Notes under the pieces: model-generated | Seen by the model: only the letters and a program-made list of their open reading frames with translations | What the model was told of the DNA's origin: nothing | Database searches by the model: none | Position numbers and translations under genes: made by a program | DNA from: a bacterium Scap17 | GTDB lineage: Bacteria > Pseudomonadota > Gammaproteobacteria > Pseudomonadales > Halomonadaceae | Reading direction: 5' to 3' | Assembly: GCA_013376735.1 (NCBI GenBank) | Contig: VINJ01000002.1 | Location: 62,001 to 126,000 of the forward strand | DNA length: 64,000 bases | In this document: one piece after another, positions 1-9,596 of the stretch | Layout: every line of letters begins with the position of its first letter | Numbering within the stretch: the stretch's first letter is position 1

Positions 1-431
1 CCCATCATCACGCGACCGACGGCCCGCCCGCGCTCGCCGGCGGGGGCAGCATCCGCCGCCACCAGGGCCGCGACGCCCAGATAGACACCATGCGGCAGGC
101 CGGCGATGAAGCGCAGCGCGGCAAAGCTGGTCAGCGACGGTGTCAGCAGGCTGGCCACGTTGCTGACCGCGAACAGCAGCATCAGGCCGATCAGCAGCCC
201 GCGACGCGGCAGGCGTGCGCCCAGCGCCGAGATCAGGGGGGCACCGACCACCACGCCCATCGCATAGGCACTGATGGCGTAGCCGACCTGCTGGGATGAC
301 ACATTGAAATCCGCCGCGATGTTGGGCATCAGGCCCATGATCACGAATTCGGTAGTGCCGATGGCGAAGGCGCCGAGCGCCAGCGCCAGTTCGGCGATGC
401 GCGGATGGCGCGCAACGGGGGAGGCAGACAT
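1..431 (-). CDS. MFS transporter, DHA1-type drug/sugar efflux permease (partial)
   Basis: This is the N-terminal 143 residues of a major facilitator superfamily permease of the inner membrane, cut off by the window edge. The start is the ATG whose complement lies at 429-431; the protein begins MSASPVARHPRIAELALALG. It shows the TM1 segment ending in GTTEFVIMGLMP and the loop GLPHGVYLGVAA, both typical of the AraJ/sugar-efflux branch of DHA1 transporters. The substrate cannot be deduced: members export sugars, drugs or purine analogues by proton antiport. The next gene (gmk) is divergent, more than 600 bases away, so the promoter should lie in 432-560. Family placement is firm; the specific function is unknown. 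Confidence 0.85.
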   Translation of the reverse strand, partial: MSASPVARHPRIAELALALGAFAIGTTEFVIMGLMPNIAADFNVSSQQVGYAISAYAMGVVVGAPLISALGARLPRRGLLIGLMLLFAVSNVASLLTPSLTSFAALRFIAGLPHGVYLGVAALVAADAAPAGERGRAVGRVMM

Positions 432-1710
<1,279 letters not shown>

Positions 1711-2108
1711 TGACGGCGGCGGGAATCCGGCTGCTCACTCAGCCGCGCTGACCGGCCGTTCTGACAGCAGTTCGAACAGCCTGACAGTCGGGCAGGACTT
1801 GCCGGCTTTCGTCCTGATCATGCGCGCTGTGGTCGCGTACGCCGCCGACAGGCGCGCCGGGCGAAGGAGTTGATCGCGTCTGACTTGTCATGTCACGACG
1901 GCGTCGAGTAGACTCGATTCCCTTTCAGAATCATTGGCCGCTGAGCCGTCTCGCCCCTGGCGGGCCGGCTCAGCGGCATTGTGCTTGCGTCGTGTGCGAG
2001 ATACTGTCAGATGATCAGGGTAAGTGGCCCCTAGCGGTCGCGGTACTCTGCGCTGATTACACGCCGACAGCGAACCCCGAATATCCCGCTATTGATAGGT
2101 GCACCGCC
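1711..2108. other. Intergenic region between gmk and rpoZ
   Basis: About 400 bases lack a convincing gene. The only clear structure is a 12-bp inverted repeat, GCCGCTGAGCCG at 1937-1948 with its complement at 1966-1977, and a smaller nested stem in the loop. It has no T-tract. It may end gmk transcription or sit in the rpoZ leader. The rpoZ promoter is expected between 1980 and 2090 but I cannot place it confidently. Confidence 0.5.
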
Positions 2109-2360
2109 ATGGCTCGCGTAACCGTAGAAGATTGCCTCGAGAACCTCGACAACCGCTTCCAGCTGGTGATGATCGCCACACGTCGTGCCCGTCAGCTGTC
2201 ACGCGGCAGCCGCAACGCCCAACTGCCGTGGGAAAACGACAAGCCCACCGTCCTCGCCCTGCGCGAAGTGGCGGCGGGTCTGGTCGGTCGTGACATCCTG
2301 AACGAGCCGGTCGAAGCTCCGATCCAGCGCAAGCCGGTAATGCCGCAGATCGAAGACTGA
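2109..2360 (+). CDS. rpoZ: DNA-directed RNA polymerase omega subunit
   Basis: Omega helps beta-prime fold and joins the RNA polymerase core; in proteobacteria it also forms part of ppGpp site 1. The protein has 83 residues beginning MARVTVEDCLENLDNRFQLV, the family hallmark, with the conserved helix ATRRARQL and NDKPTVLALREVAAG. The ATG at 2109 is preceded by AGGTG at a suitable distance; a longer upstream frame exists but adds 73 residues absent from the family. Lying directly before spoT matches the gmk-rpoZ-spoT order of enterobacteria and pseudomonads and links the ppGpp target with the ppGpp enzyme. Confidence 0.97.
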   Translation: MARVTVEDCLENLDNRFQLVMIATRRARQLSRGSRNAQLPWENDKPTVLALREVAAGLVGRDILNEPVEAPIQRKPVMPQIED

Positions 2361-2472
2361 GCCCACGCTCAACCTGCCGACTGCATGTGTGCTTCCGCAC
2401 CTCTGCCACTCCCGTCCTCGCGGCCGGAGCACGGGGTGCGGGCCCGGAATCACTCTGAGCCAAGGCCGCTGA

Positions 2473-4638
2473 ATGTTCACGATCGATGACCTGGCAGACC
2501 GCCTGGGCGGTTATCTTCCCGAGGAAGAGATCCGTCAGGTTAGGCGCGCCTTCTATTACGCCGAGCAGGCCCACGATGGCCAGCGCCGGCGTTCCGGTGA
2601 ACCCTATGTGACCCACCCGCTAGCGGTGGCGAACATTCTCGCCAACATGCACATGGACCATCAGAGCCTGATGGCCGCCATGCTGCACGATGTCATCGAA
2701 GACACCAGCGTGACCTTCGAGGCACTGGCAGGCCAGTTCGGCGAACCCGTCGCCCTGCTGGTGGATGGCGTCTCGAAGCTGACCCAGATCACCTTCGAAG
2801 ACAAGGCCGTCGCCCAGGCCGAGAACTTCCAGAAGATGGTGCTGGCGATGTCCCAGGACATCCGCGTCATCATCGTCAAGCTGGCCGACCGTCTGCACAA
2901 CATGCGTACCCTCGGCGCCCTGCGCCCCGAGAAGAAGCGTCGCATCGCCCGTGAGACGCTCGAGATCTACGCCCGCGTCGCCAACCGTCTCGGTATCAAC
3001 ACCATTCGCGTCGAGCTGGAAGACCTCTCCTTCCAGGCGCTGCACCCGATGCGTTCCGAACGCATCAAGCGTGCCGTCACCGCCGCGCGTGGCAATCGCC
3101 GTACCCTGATGCGCGAGATCCAGGCCAGTCTGCAGAACGCGCTGGAGCGCGATCAGCTGCCCGGCTCGGTGATCGGTCGTCAGAAGCATCTGCTGTCCAT
3201 CTATCGCAAGATGCGTGACCAGCAGAAGCCCTTCAATGAATTGATGGACGTGTTCGGCTTCCGCATCATCACCGATGACGTGGACAGCTGCTATCGCATC
3301 CTCGGCGTGGTGCACAATCTCTACAAGCCGGTGCCGGGTCGCTTCAAGGATTACATCGCGATCCCCAAGGCCAACGGCTACCAGAGTCTGCACACCACGC
3401 TGTTCGGCATGAATGGCATGCCCATCGAGGTACAGATCCGTACCCGCGAGATGGAAGCGATGGCCAACAACGGCATCGCGGCGCACTGGCTGTACAAGGC
3501 CGGCCAGACCGACCGCCCCATCGGCGCCGGCAGCCATGCGCGCGCCCGCGAATGGGTGCGGGGTCTGCTCGAGATGCAGCGCCATGCCGGCAACTCGCTC
3601 GAGTTCATCGAGCACGTCAAGAACGACCTCTTCCCCGACGATACCTACGTATTCACCCCCAAGGGCGACATCATGGAATTGCCGCGCGGCGCGACGGCGG
3701 TCGATTTTGCCTATGCGGTGCACACCGATGTCGGCAATAGCTGTATCGCCTGCCGCATCGATCGTCATCTGGCGCCGCTGTCCTCGCCGCTGGAGAGTGG
3801 CCAGACCGTCGAAGTCATCACCGCGCCGGGCGCCAAGCCCAATCTGGCGTGGCTCAACTTCGTCACCACGGCCAAGGCGCGCTCTGCCGTGCGTCATTAC
3901 CTCAAGCATCAGCAGCGCAGCGAATCCGTAACCCTGGGTCAGCGCCTGCTCAACAAGGCACTCGCCGGGCTGGACGCTTCCCTCGAGCAACTGCCGCCCA
4001 GGCGTCTCGATACGCTGGCCGCGGAGCTGGAGCTGGAAGGTGGGCGTGATGATCTGCTCGAGTCCATCGGGCTCGGCACCCGCGCCGCCTACAGCGTGGC
4101 CCAGAGCCTTCTGAGCGACACGACCAGCGCCACGGCGCAGCAACCCAAGTTCTCGGCCAAGGACGGCAATGTCCAGGCGGAGAACAGCGGCAACAGCCCG
4201 ATGCAGGTCAGCGGTGGCAACAGCATGGTCACCAGCTACGCGCGCTGCTGTCACCCGCTGCCCGGCGAGCCGATCATGGGCCATCTGTCGGCCGGCAAGG
4301 GACTGGTGGTCCATCGTCAGGAATGCAGCAACATCACCGAACTGGCCAGCGACCCGGAACGCGTCTTCCCGCTGACCTGGGCCGATCAGGTCGAAGGCGA
4401 CTTCACGGTGGCGCTGCGTATCGAGGCACAGACCCAGCGCGGCCTGATCGCCGAGCTGGCAGAGCTGGTCACCGATGCCGAAGCCAATATCGAGCGCATC
4501 GGTATCGAGGAACGCGACGCCCATCTGGCCATCGTCAATCTGACGCTGGCCGTGCGTGACCGCATTCATCTGGCGCGCATCATCAAGCGCATGCGCAACC
4601 TGTTGCACGTGGAGCGAATCACCCGCGTCCTCAGCTGA
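2473..4638 (+). CDS. spoT: Bifunctional (p)ppGpp synthetase/hydrolase SpoT
   Basis: SpoT makes and degrades the alarmone (p)ppGpp in response to starvation. The 721-residue protein has the full long-RSH layout: an HD hydrolase domain with THPL and LHDVIEDT (His72, Asp73), a synthetase domain near residues 230-350 with the motif VQIRTREMEAMANNGIAAHW, a TGS domain near 385-445, and a C-terminal ACT domain from about 640. The intact HD and E-D residues indicate active hydrolysis, separating it from RelA. It starts 112 bases after rpoZ, probably in the same transcript, and is followed by a strong terminator. Synthetase activity is predicted from the family, not proven. Confidence 0.96.
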   Translation: MFTIDDLADRLGGYLPEEEIRQVRRAFYYAEQAHDGQRRRSGEPYVTHPLAVANILANMHMDHQSLMAAMLHDVIEDTSVTFEALAGQFGEPVALLVDGVSKLTQITFEDKAVAQAENFQKMVLAMSQDIRVIIVKLADRLHNMRTLGALRPEKKRRIARETLEIYARVANRLGINTIRVELEDLSFQALHPMRSERIKRAVTAARGNRRTLMREIQASLQNALERDQLPGSVIGRQKHLLSIYRKMRDQQKPFNELMDVFGFRIITDDVDSCYRILGVVHNLYKPVPGRFKDYIAIPKANGYQSLHTTLFGMNGMPIEVQIRTREMEAMANNGIAAHWLYKAGQTDRPIGAGSHARAREWVRGLLEMQRHAGNSLEFIEHVKNDLFPDDTYVFTPKGDIMELPRGATAVDFAYAVHTDVGNSCIACRIDRHLAPLSSPLESGQTVEVITAPGAKPNLAWLNFVTTAKARSAVRHYLKHQQRSESVTLGQRLLNKALAGLDASLEQLPPRRLDTLAAELELEGGRDDLLESIGLGTRAAYSVAQSLLSDTTSATAQQPKFSAKDGNVQAENSGNSPMQVSGGNSMVTSYARCCHPLPGEPIMGHLSAGKGLVVHRQECSNITELASDPERVFPLTWADQVEGDFTVALRIEAQTQRGLIAELAELVTDAEANIERIGIEERDAHLAIVNLTLAVRDRIHLARIIKRMRNLLHVERITRVLS

Positions 4639-4649
4639 TCTACCGTACT

Positions 4650-4690
4650 GGCCGCGTCGTCCGCCACTGGCGGGCGGCGCGGTTTTTGTT
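4650..4690 (+). terminator. Rho-independent terminator after spoT
   Basis: A GC-rich hairpin (GCCGCG...CGCGG with an inner CCGCC/GGCGG pair) is followed by GGTTTTTGTTTT. It lies 12 bases after the spoT stop codon. Confidence 0.85.
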
Positions 4691-4930
4691 TTCAAGGCTG
4701 CCGCAGAGTAGCCATCGGGCACGTTCTTCTTGAACACCCGTGTCGCGGCCAAGGCCATGCACGTCAACTCGACGGTACGTCAGCTCGACGGCAGTGCATG
4801 ACCTTGGCCGTGACCGAACTCGCTGTGGACGGCGAGCCCCTATAACCACAATCGTAATCCGCTGCTGAAAGCCGCCACCGCACAACACTCGCAACCGGCA
4901 AGGCGTGAACGCAGTCACAAGGAGCATGTC

Positions 4931-5320
4931 ATGAGCAATCGCGCGATCATCAACACCGACAAGGCCCCTGCTGCCATCGGTCCGTATTCCCAGGCGGTCA
5001 AGGCGGGCAACACCGTCTATCTGTCCGGCCAGATTCCGCTGGACCCGCAGACGATGGAAGTCGTCGAAGGCGGTATCGAGGCGCAGGCGCGTCAGGTCTT
5101 CACCAACCTGAATGCCGTGTGCGAAGAAGCCGCCGGCAACCTGGGAGACATCGTCAAGCTCAACCTCTACCTGACCGATCTGAACGACTTCGCGCGCGTC
5201 AACGCGGTGATGGAAGAGTTCTTCACCGCGCCCTTCCCGGCGCGCGCCGCGGTCGGCGTCAAGGCGCTGCCCAAGGGCGTGGCCTTCGAAGCCGAAGGCG
5301 TGATGGTCATCGGTGACTGA
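4931..5320 (+). CDS. ridA: Reactive intermediate/imine deaminase RidA (YjgF/YER057c family)
   Basis: RidA hydrolyses reactive enamine/imine intermediates such as 2-aminoacrylate released by PLP-dependent threonine/serine dehydratases, protecting other PLP enzymes. The protein has 129 residues, the usual length. It has the family motifs GPYSQAVKAGNTVYLSGQIP near the N-terminus and FPARAAVGV with the essential Arg105. The ATG at 4931 follows CAAGGAGCATGTC, a clear ribosome site. It lies after spoT, as yjgF homologues often do in gammaproteobacteria, but behind its own terminator-separated leader of about 240 bases. The protein is cytosolic and works as a trimer. Confidence 0.94.
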   Translation: MSNRAIINTDKAPAAIGPYSQAVKAGNTVYLSGQIPLDPQTMEVVEGGIEAQARQVFTNLNAVCEEAAGNLGDIVKLNLYLTDLNDFARVNAVMEEFFTAPFPARAAVGVKALPKGVAFEAEGVMVIGD

Positions 5321-5377
5321 ACACCCGCTCACTGACGATGGCAGGTCACCCGCAAGGAGTGCCTGACGCAGAGACGA

Positions 5378-5411
5378 CAGTGCCCGCCCCGGGATTCCGG
5401 GGCGGGCACTG
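5378..5411. terminator. Bidirectional terminator hairpin between ridA and the SDR gene
   Basis: A perfect 15-bp stem (5378-5392 / 5397-5411) with a four-base GATT loop sits between two convergent genes. The T-tract is weak on both strands, but stem strength and position fit a shared terminator. Confidence 0.7.
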
Positions 5412-5445
5412 TCAGTTATCGGTCAATGCTTGATCAACCTTCAAC

Positions 5446-5493
5446 TTATCCACATCCGGTCGGACGAGTCGACGCGCAACCGCATGTGGACAA
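5446..5493. promoter_or_regulatory. Pair of DnaA-box-like sites in a convergent gap
   Basis: TTATCCACA, a perfect DnaA box, is at 5446-5454 and TGTGGACAA, a one-mismatch box in opposite orientation, is at 5485-5493. They lie between the ends of ridA and the SDR gene, where a promoter is not expected. Confidence 0.45.
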
Positions 5494-5501
5494 GTGAAAG
5501 A

Positions 5502-6389
5502 TCAGCGGCCCGACAATTCGCTCTTCGGCACCGTCACGCCGTGCTCCTTGAGCACCTCGGCATAGCCTTCGCGGAAGGTCGGATAACGGAAGGTGTAGCC
5601 ACTCTCGAGCAACAGGGCATTGCCGCAGCGCTTGCTGGAACGCCGCCGCAGCGGTGACTGGATCACCTCGGTGGACTCGACCTTGAGCTGACGCGCCAAC
5701 CAGGCCATCACTTCGTGCAGCGGTGCGCCATCACAGTCGGTGGCCAGATAGATCGGCTCGACCGGCTTGCCCTCGAGGCTCAGCGCGATCAGGTGCGCCA
5801 GCACGCCCGCGCAGTCGTCACGGTGGATGCGGTTGGAATAAAGTGGCGGGTTGCTGGCGGCGATGCGACCATCACGCGCCTGGCGGATCAGCATGTCGCG
5901 GCCCGGCCCGTAGATGCCGGAGAAGCGCACCACGGTGCCGTCGAGCGAGGAATCGAGCAGTGCCTGCTCGCCTTCGCGCATCAACTGGCCCGAGAAGCTG
6001 GTGGCATCGGTGGGCGACTGCTCGTCGACCTCCTCGCCATCCTTCTGGGCGTAGACGGAGGTCGAGGACACGAACAGCACGCGGGTCGGCGGTTTGGCGC
6101 GCGACTCGAGCTCCGTCACCAGCGCCCGAATGCCGTCGACGTAAGCGGCGCGATAGGCTTCTTCGTCGAAGCGGTCGGCGCTCAGCACATGTACCACCGT
6201 GTCGGCATCTGGCAAGCTGGCCAGTGCACCTTCGGCAGTGATGTCCAACGCCAGCGTCCCGATATCGAGATCCGCCAATGCGGACACATCACGCCTGACA
6301 CCGATGACGTGCTGACCGGCCTTGAGCAGTTCGCGCGCCAGCGCACTGCCAACGTCGCCACAACCGAGGATGAGACTCGTCTTCTTCAC
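5502..6389 (-). CDS. NAD(P)-dependent SDR-like epimerase/reductase (YeeZ-like)
   Basis: This 295-residue protein belongs to the atypical short-chain dehydrogenase/epimerase group that includes E. coli YeeZ. The N-terminus MKKTSLILGCGDVGSALARE carries the Rossmann GxGxxG dinucleotide motif, and FVSSTSVYAQ resembles the extended-SDR Ser/Tyr active-site region. The start is a GTG at 6387-6389; upstream on the minus strand is AAGGAGCACGGCAAAG, a strong ribosome site. It is divergent from oxyR with about 70 bases between the starts, so promoters overlap and OxyR control is possible. The substrate is unknown. A nucleoside-diphosphate-sugar epimerase name would be over-specific. Confidence 0.85.
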   Translation of the reverse strand: MKKTSLILGCGDVGSALARELLKAGQHVIGVRRDVSALADLDIGTLALDITAEGALASLPDADTVVHVLSADRFDEEAYRAAYVDGIRALVTELESRAKPPTRVLFVSSTSVYAQKDGEEVDEQSPTDATSFSGQLMREGEQALLDSSLDGTVVRFSGIYGPGRDMLIRQARDGRIAASNPPLYSNRIHRDDCAGVLAHLIALSLEGKPVEPIYLATDCDGAPLHEVMAWLARQLKVESTEVIQSPLRRRSSKRCGNALLLESGYTFRYPTFREGYAEVLKEHGVTVPKSELSGR

Positions 6390-6460
6390 CTTTGCCGTGC
6401 TCCTTGGTAAAACGAATCGGTACCCACCGCATCCCAGGATGCCAGTTCCGGGCAGGAATC

Positions 6461-7426
6461 ATGACTCTAACAGAACTCCGCTATATCGTAACCTTGGCCC
6501 AGGAGCGTCATTTCGGACGCGCCGCAGAGCGCTGCTTCGTCTCGCAGCCCACCCTGTCGGTGGCCGTCAAGAAGCTTGAGGAAGAGCTGGGAGTCGCACT
6601 GTTCGAGCGTTCCAAGTCCACCGTACAGGTCACACCGCTCGGCGAGAAGATCGTTCAGCAGGCCCAGCGCGTGCTGGAGCAGTCCAGCGTGATCAAGGAA
6701 CTGGCCAATTCCGGCAAGGACCAGCTCTCAAGCCCCCTGCGCATCGGCGCCATCTATACCATCGGCCCTTACCTTTTCCCGCACCTGGTGCCGGAACTGA
6801 CGCGGCGTGCGCCGAAGATGCCGCTCTACATCGAGGAAGGCATGACCGGCGACCTGCGGCGCAAGCTGCGCAATGGCGAGCTGGACGTGATCATCGTCGC
6901 GCTGCCGTTCACCGAGACCGACGTGCTGACCAAGGCGCTCTACGAGGAACCCTTCGAAATCCTGCTGCCGGCCGGCCACTCCCTGCTCGGGCAGGACAGC
7001 ATCGCCAAGGAGCAGCTGCTCAACGAGCGACTGCTGATGCTCGGCGAGGGCCACTGCTTCCGTGATCAGATTCTCGAGGCCTGCCCGGCCATCGGCAATC
7101 AGATCAACAACCCCGAGAATACACTGATCGCCGAAGGCGGCTCGCTGGAAACCATCCGCCACATGGTCGCCTCCGGCCTCGGCATCACCGTGCTGCCCTA
7201 CTCGGCCACCGGTACCGGTCACTACGAGAGCGGCGTGCTCGAGACGCGGCCCTTCAAGGACCCGGCTCCAAGCCGCAGCGTGGCGCTGGCATGGCGTGCC
7301 AGCTTCCCGCGCCCCAAGGCCATCGACGTGATCAGCCAGGCGATCGCCGAGTGCTCCAATCGTGCCCGCCAGAGCAATGAGAACGGCATGCAGGGCTCCG
7401 CTTCCCAGAGCCACGAACCGGCATGA
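6461..7426 (+). CDS. oxyR: Hydrogen peroxide-sensing LysR-type regulator OxyR
   Basis: OxyR is a LysR-family activator that senses H2O2 by forming a disulfide and turns on catalase, peroxiredoxin and related genes. The 321-residue protein starts MTLTELRYIVTLAQERHFGR, an N-terminal winged HTH, followed by the substrate-like domain. The redox motif GEGHCFRDQILEAC places cysteines exactly at residues 199 and 208, the positions used in E. coli OxyR, which distinguishes it from other LysR proteins. The ATG at 6461 was chosen over an upstream ATG at 6392 because it matches the family N-terminus. Its stop overlaps the recG start (ATGA), so the two are co-translated. Confidence 0.96.
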   Translation: MTLTELRYIVTLAQERHFGRAAERCFVSQPTLSVAVKKLEEELGVALFERSKSTVQVTPLGEKIVQQAQRVLEQSSVIKELANSGKDQLSSPLRIGAIYTIGPYLFPHLVPELTRRAPKMPLYIEEGMTGDLRRKLRNGELDVIIVALPFTETDVLTKALYEEPFEILLPAGHSLLGQDSIAKEQLLNERLLMLGEGHCFRDQILEACPAIGNQINNPENTLIAEGGSLETIRHMVASGLGITVLPYSATGTGHYESGVLETRPFKDPAPSRSVALAWRASFPRPKAIDVISQAIAECSNRARQSNENGMQGSASQSHEPA

Positions 7427-9564
7427 GCAGGGCGGGCACGGACGCCTCATCTGCCGGGCCCGCCAGCGCTGGTGTCTTTGCCACCGGCGCGCTGGCCCGA
7501 CCGCTGGACAGCCTGAGCGGCGTCGGCCCCGCGCTGAGCGAGAAGCTGTCGCGCCTCGGGCTGGAACGCGTCGCAGACCTGCTGTTCCATCTACCGCTGC
7601 GCTATCAGGACCGCACTCGCGTCACGCCCATCGGCACGCTCAAGAGTGGCATGGAGGCAGTGGTGGAAGGCGAGGTGACAGCCTGCGACATCGTCAAGGG
7701 TCGCCGCCGCAGCCTGCTGGTGCGTCTGCGCGATGGCAGCGGCATTCTCAGTCTGCGCTTCTTCCACTTCTCCCCAGCCCAGCAGCAGCAATTCCAGCGT
7801 GGCCATAGCGTGCGCTGCTTCGGCGAGGCACGCGCCGGAGCCACCGGTCTCGAGATCTACCATCCGGAATACCGCCTGCTTGGCCAGGGCGCCGCACCGG
7901 TGGAAGACCACCTCACACCCATCTATCCGGCCACCGAAGGCCTCAACCAGGCACGCCTGCGCGCCCTGATCGCCCAGGCGCTCAAGCAGCTCGAGGAGAC
8001 GCCCCACGAGCTGCCGGACCTGATCCCCGAAGCGCTGCGCACGCGCTTTCGCCTGCCCGGCGTGATCGAGTGTCTGCGCTTTCTTCACGAGCCGCCGCCG
8101 GACGCCCCCGTCGACCAGATGAGTGACGGCGTGCACCCCAGTCAGCGCCGCCTCGCCCAGGAAGAATTGCTCGCCCACCAGCTGAGCCTGCGTCAGGTGC
8201 GCGCGCGTATCCAGCAGGATGGCGCGCCCTCGCTGAGCGCCAGTGGCGGCCTGAGCACGCGCTTTCTGGCCCAGCTGCCCTTCTCGCTGACCGGTGCCCA
8301 GCGCCGCGTGCTGGATGACGTGCGCCGTGATCTCGTGCGCGAGGTCCCGATGCTGCGCCTGGTACAGGGCGACGTGGGCTCGGGCAAGACGGTGGTGGCA
8401 GCCATGGCGGCGCTGATCGCCATCGGCGGCGGCTGTCAGGCGGCCTTGATGGCACCCACCGAGATCCTCGCCGAGCAGCACTACCGCAACTTTCGCGAAT
8501 GGCTGGAGCCATTGGGCATCGAGGTGGCGTGGCTGGCCGGCAAGCTCAAGGGCAAGGCGCGGCTGGATGCCAAGGCCGCCATCGCCGATGGCCGGGCGCG
8601 CATGGTGGTCGGCACGCATGCGCTGTTTCAGGCCGATGTGACCTTCCAGCGCCTGGGGCTGGCGATCGTCGATGAGCAGCACCGCTTCGGCGTGCATCAG
8701 CGCCTCGCGTTGCGGGCAAAGGGGGAAGCCGGTGGTCTGACACCGCACCAGCTGATCATGACCGCGACGCCGATTCCGCGCACCCTGGCGATGAGCGCCT
8801 ACGCCGACCTCGACCTGTCGGTGATCGATGAGCTGCCGCCGGGGCGCACCCCGGTGCAGACCGTCGCGGTGGCCGACCCGCGGCGTCCCGAGGTGGTCGA
8901 GCGCATCCGCGCCGCCTGCTTCGAGGGCCGTCAGGCCTATTGGGTGTGTACACTGATCGAGGAATCCGAGGTGATGACCTGTCAGGCCGCCGAGGTGACG
9001 CGTGACGAGCTGACCGAGGCGCTGCCGGAGCTGTCCATCGGCCTGGTCCATGGCCGCATGAAGGCGGCCGAGAAGGCCGAGGTGATGGCGGCGTTCAAGG
9101 ATGGCGAGCATGACCTGCTGGTGGCGACCACGGTGATCGAAGTCGGGGTCGATGTGCCGAATGCCAGCCTGATGGTGATCGACAATCCCGAGCGTCTCGG
9201 CCTGTCGCAGCTGCACCAGCTGCGTGGCCGAGTCGGGCGTGGCAGCACCGAGAGCTTCTGTGTGCTGCTCTATCATCCGCCGCTGTCGCAGCACTCCAAG
9301 CAGCGCCTGGCAGTGATGCGCGAGACCACGGATGGCTTCAAGATCGCCGAGAAGGACCTGGAATTACGCGGACCCGGCGAAGTGCTGGGCACGCGCCAGA
9401 CGGGGCTGGCGGGAATGAAGATCGCCGATCTAGAGCGTGACAGTGACCTGATCGCTCCGACCACGACCCTGGCCGATGCCATCCTCAGCGAGGCCCCGCA
9501 GGCCGCGGAGCCCTTGATTCGCCGCTGGCTGGGCGAGGCGGCCGGGCAATACGGCGCCGTCTGA
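7423..9564 (+). CDS. recG: ATP-dependent DNA helicase RecG
   Basis: RecG remodels stalled replication forks and branch-migrates Holliday junctions. The 713-residue protein has the N-terminal wedge/OB domain (residues about 70-190), then superfamily 2 helicase domains: Walker A GDVGSGKT near residues 316-323, DEQHRFG near 417, TATPIPRTLA, and the RecG-specific QLRGRVGRG in the C-terminal half. Length is close to the usual 690. The first codon overlaps the oxyR stop, the same arrangement seen in Pseudomonas, which links repair of oxidative damage with peroxide sensing. The gene ends near the convergent FUSC gene with only about 30 bases between stops. Confidence 0.96.
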   Translation: MSRAGTDASSAGPASAGVFATGALARPLDSLSGVGPALSEKLSRLGLERVADLLFHLPLRYQDRTRVTPIGTLKSGMEAVVEGEVTACDIVKGRRRSLLVRLRDGSGILSLRFFHFSPAQQQQFQRGHSVRCFGEARAGATGLEIYHPEYRLLGQGAAPVEDHLTPIYPATEGLNQARLRALIAQALKQLEETPHELPDLIPEALRTRFRLPGVIECLRFLHEPPPDAPVDQMSDGVHPSQRRLAQEELLAHQLSLRQVRARIQQDGAPSLSASGGLSTRFLAQLPFSLTGAQRRVLDDVRRDLVREVPMLRLVQGDVGSGKTVVAAMAALIAIGGGCQAALMAPTEILAEQHYRNFREWLEPLGIEVAWLAGKLKGKARLDAKAAIADGRARMVVGTHALFQADVTFQRLGLAIVDEQHRFGVHQRLALRAKGEAGGLTPHQLIMTATPIPRTLAMSAYADLDLSVIDELPPGRTPVQTVAVADPRRPEVVERIRAACFEGRQAYWVCTLIEESEVMTCQAAEVTRDELTEALPELSIGLVHGRMKAAEKAEVMAAFKDGEHDLLVATTVIEVGVDVPNASLMVIDNPERLGLSQLHQLRGRVGRGSTESFCVLLYHPPLSQHSKQRLAVMRETTDGFKIAEKDLELRGPGEVLGTRQTGLAGMKIADLERDSDLIAPTTTLADAILSEAPQAAEPLIRRWLGEAAGQYGAV

Positions 9565-9596
9565 GCGCCATCTTCCTCCCGCCACGCGTCAGCGAC

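Noticed and set aside
2620-4767. A 715-residue open frame antisense to spoT
   Set aside because: It mirrors spoT in reverse complement, as often happens in GC-rich codon usage; the plus-strand SpoT domains are unambiguous.
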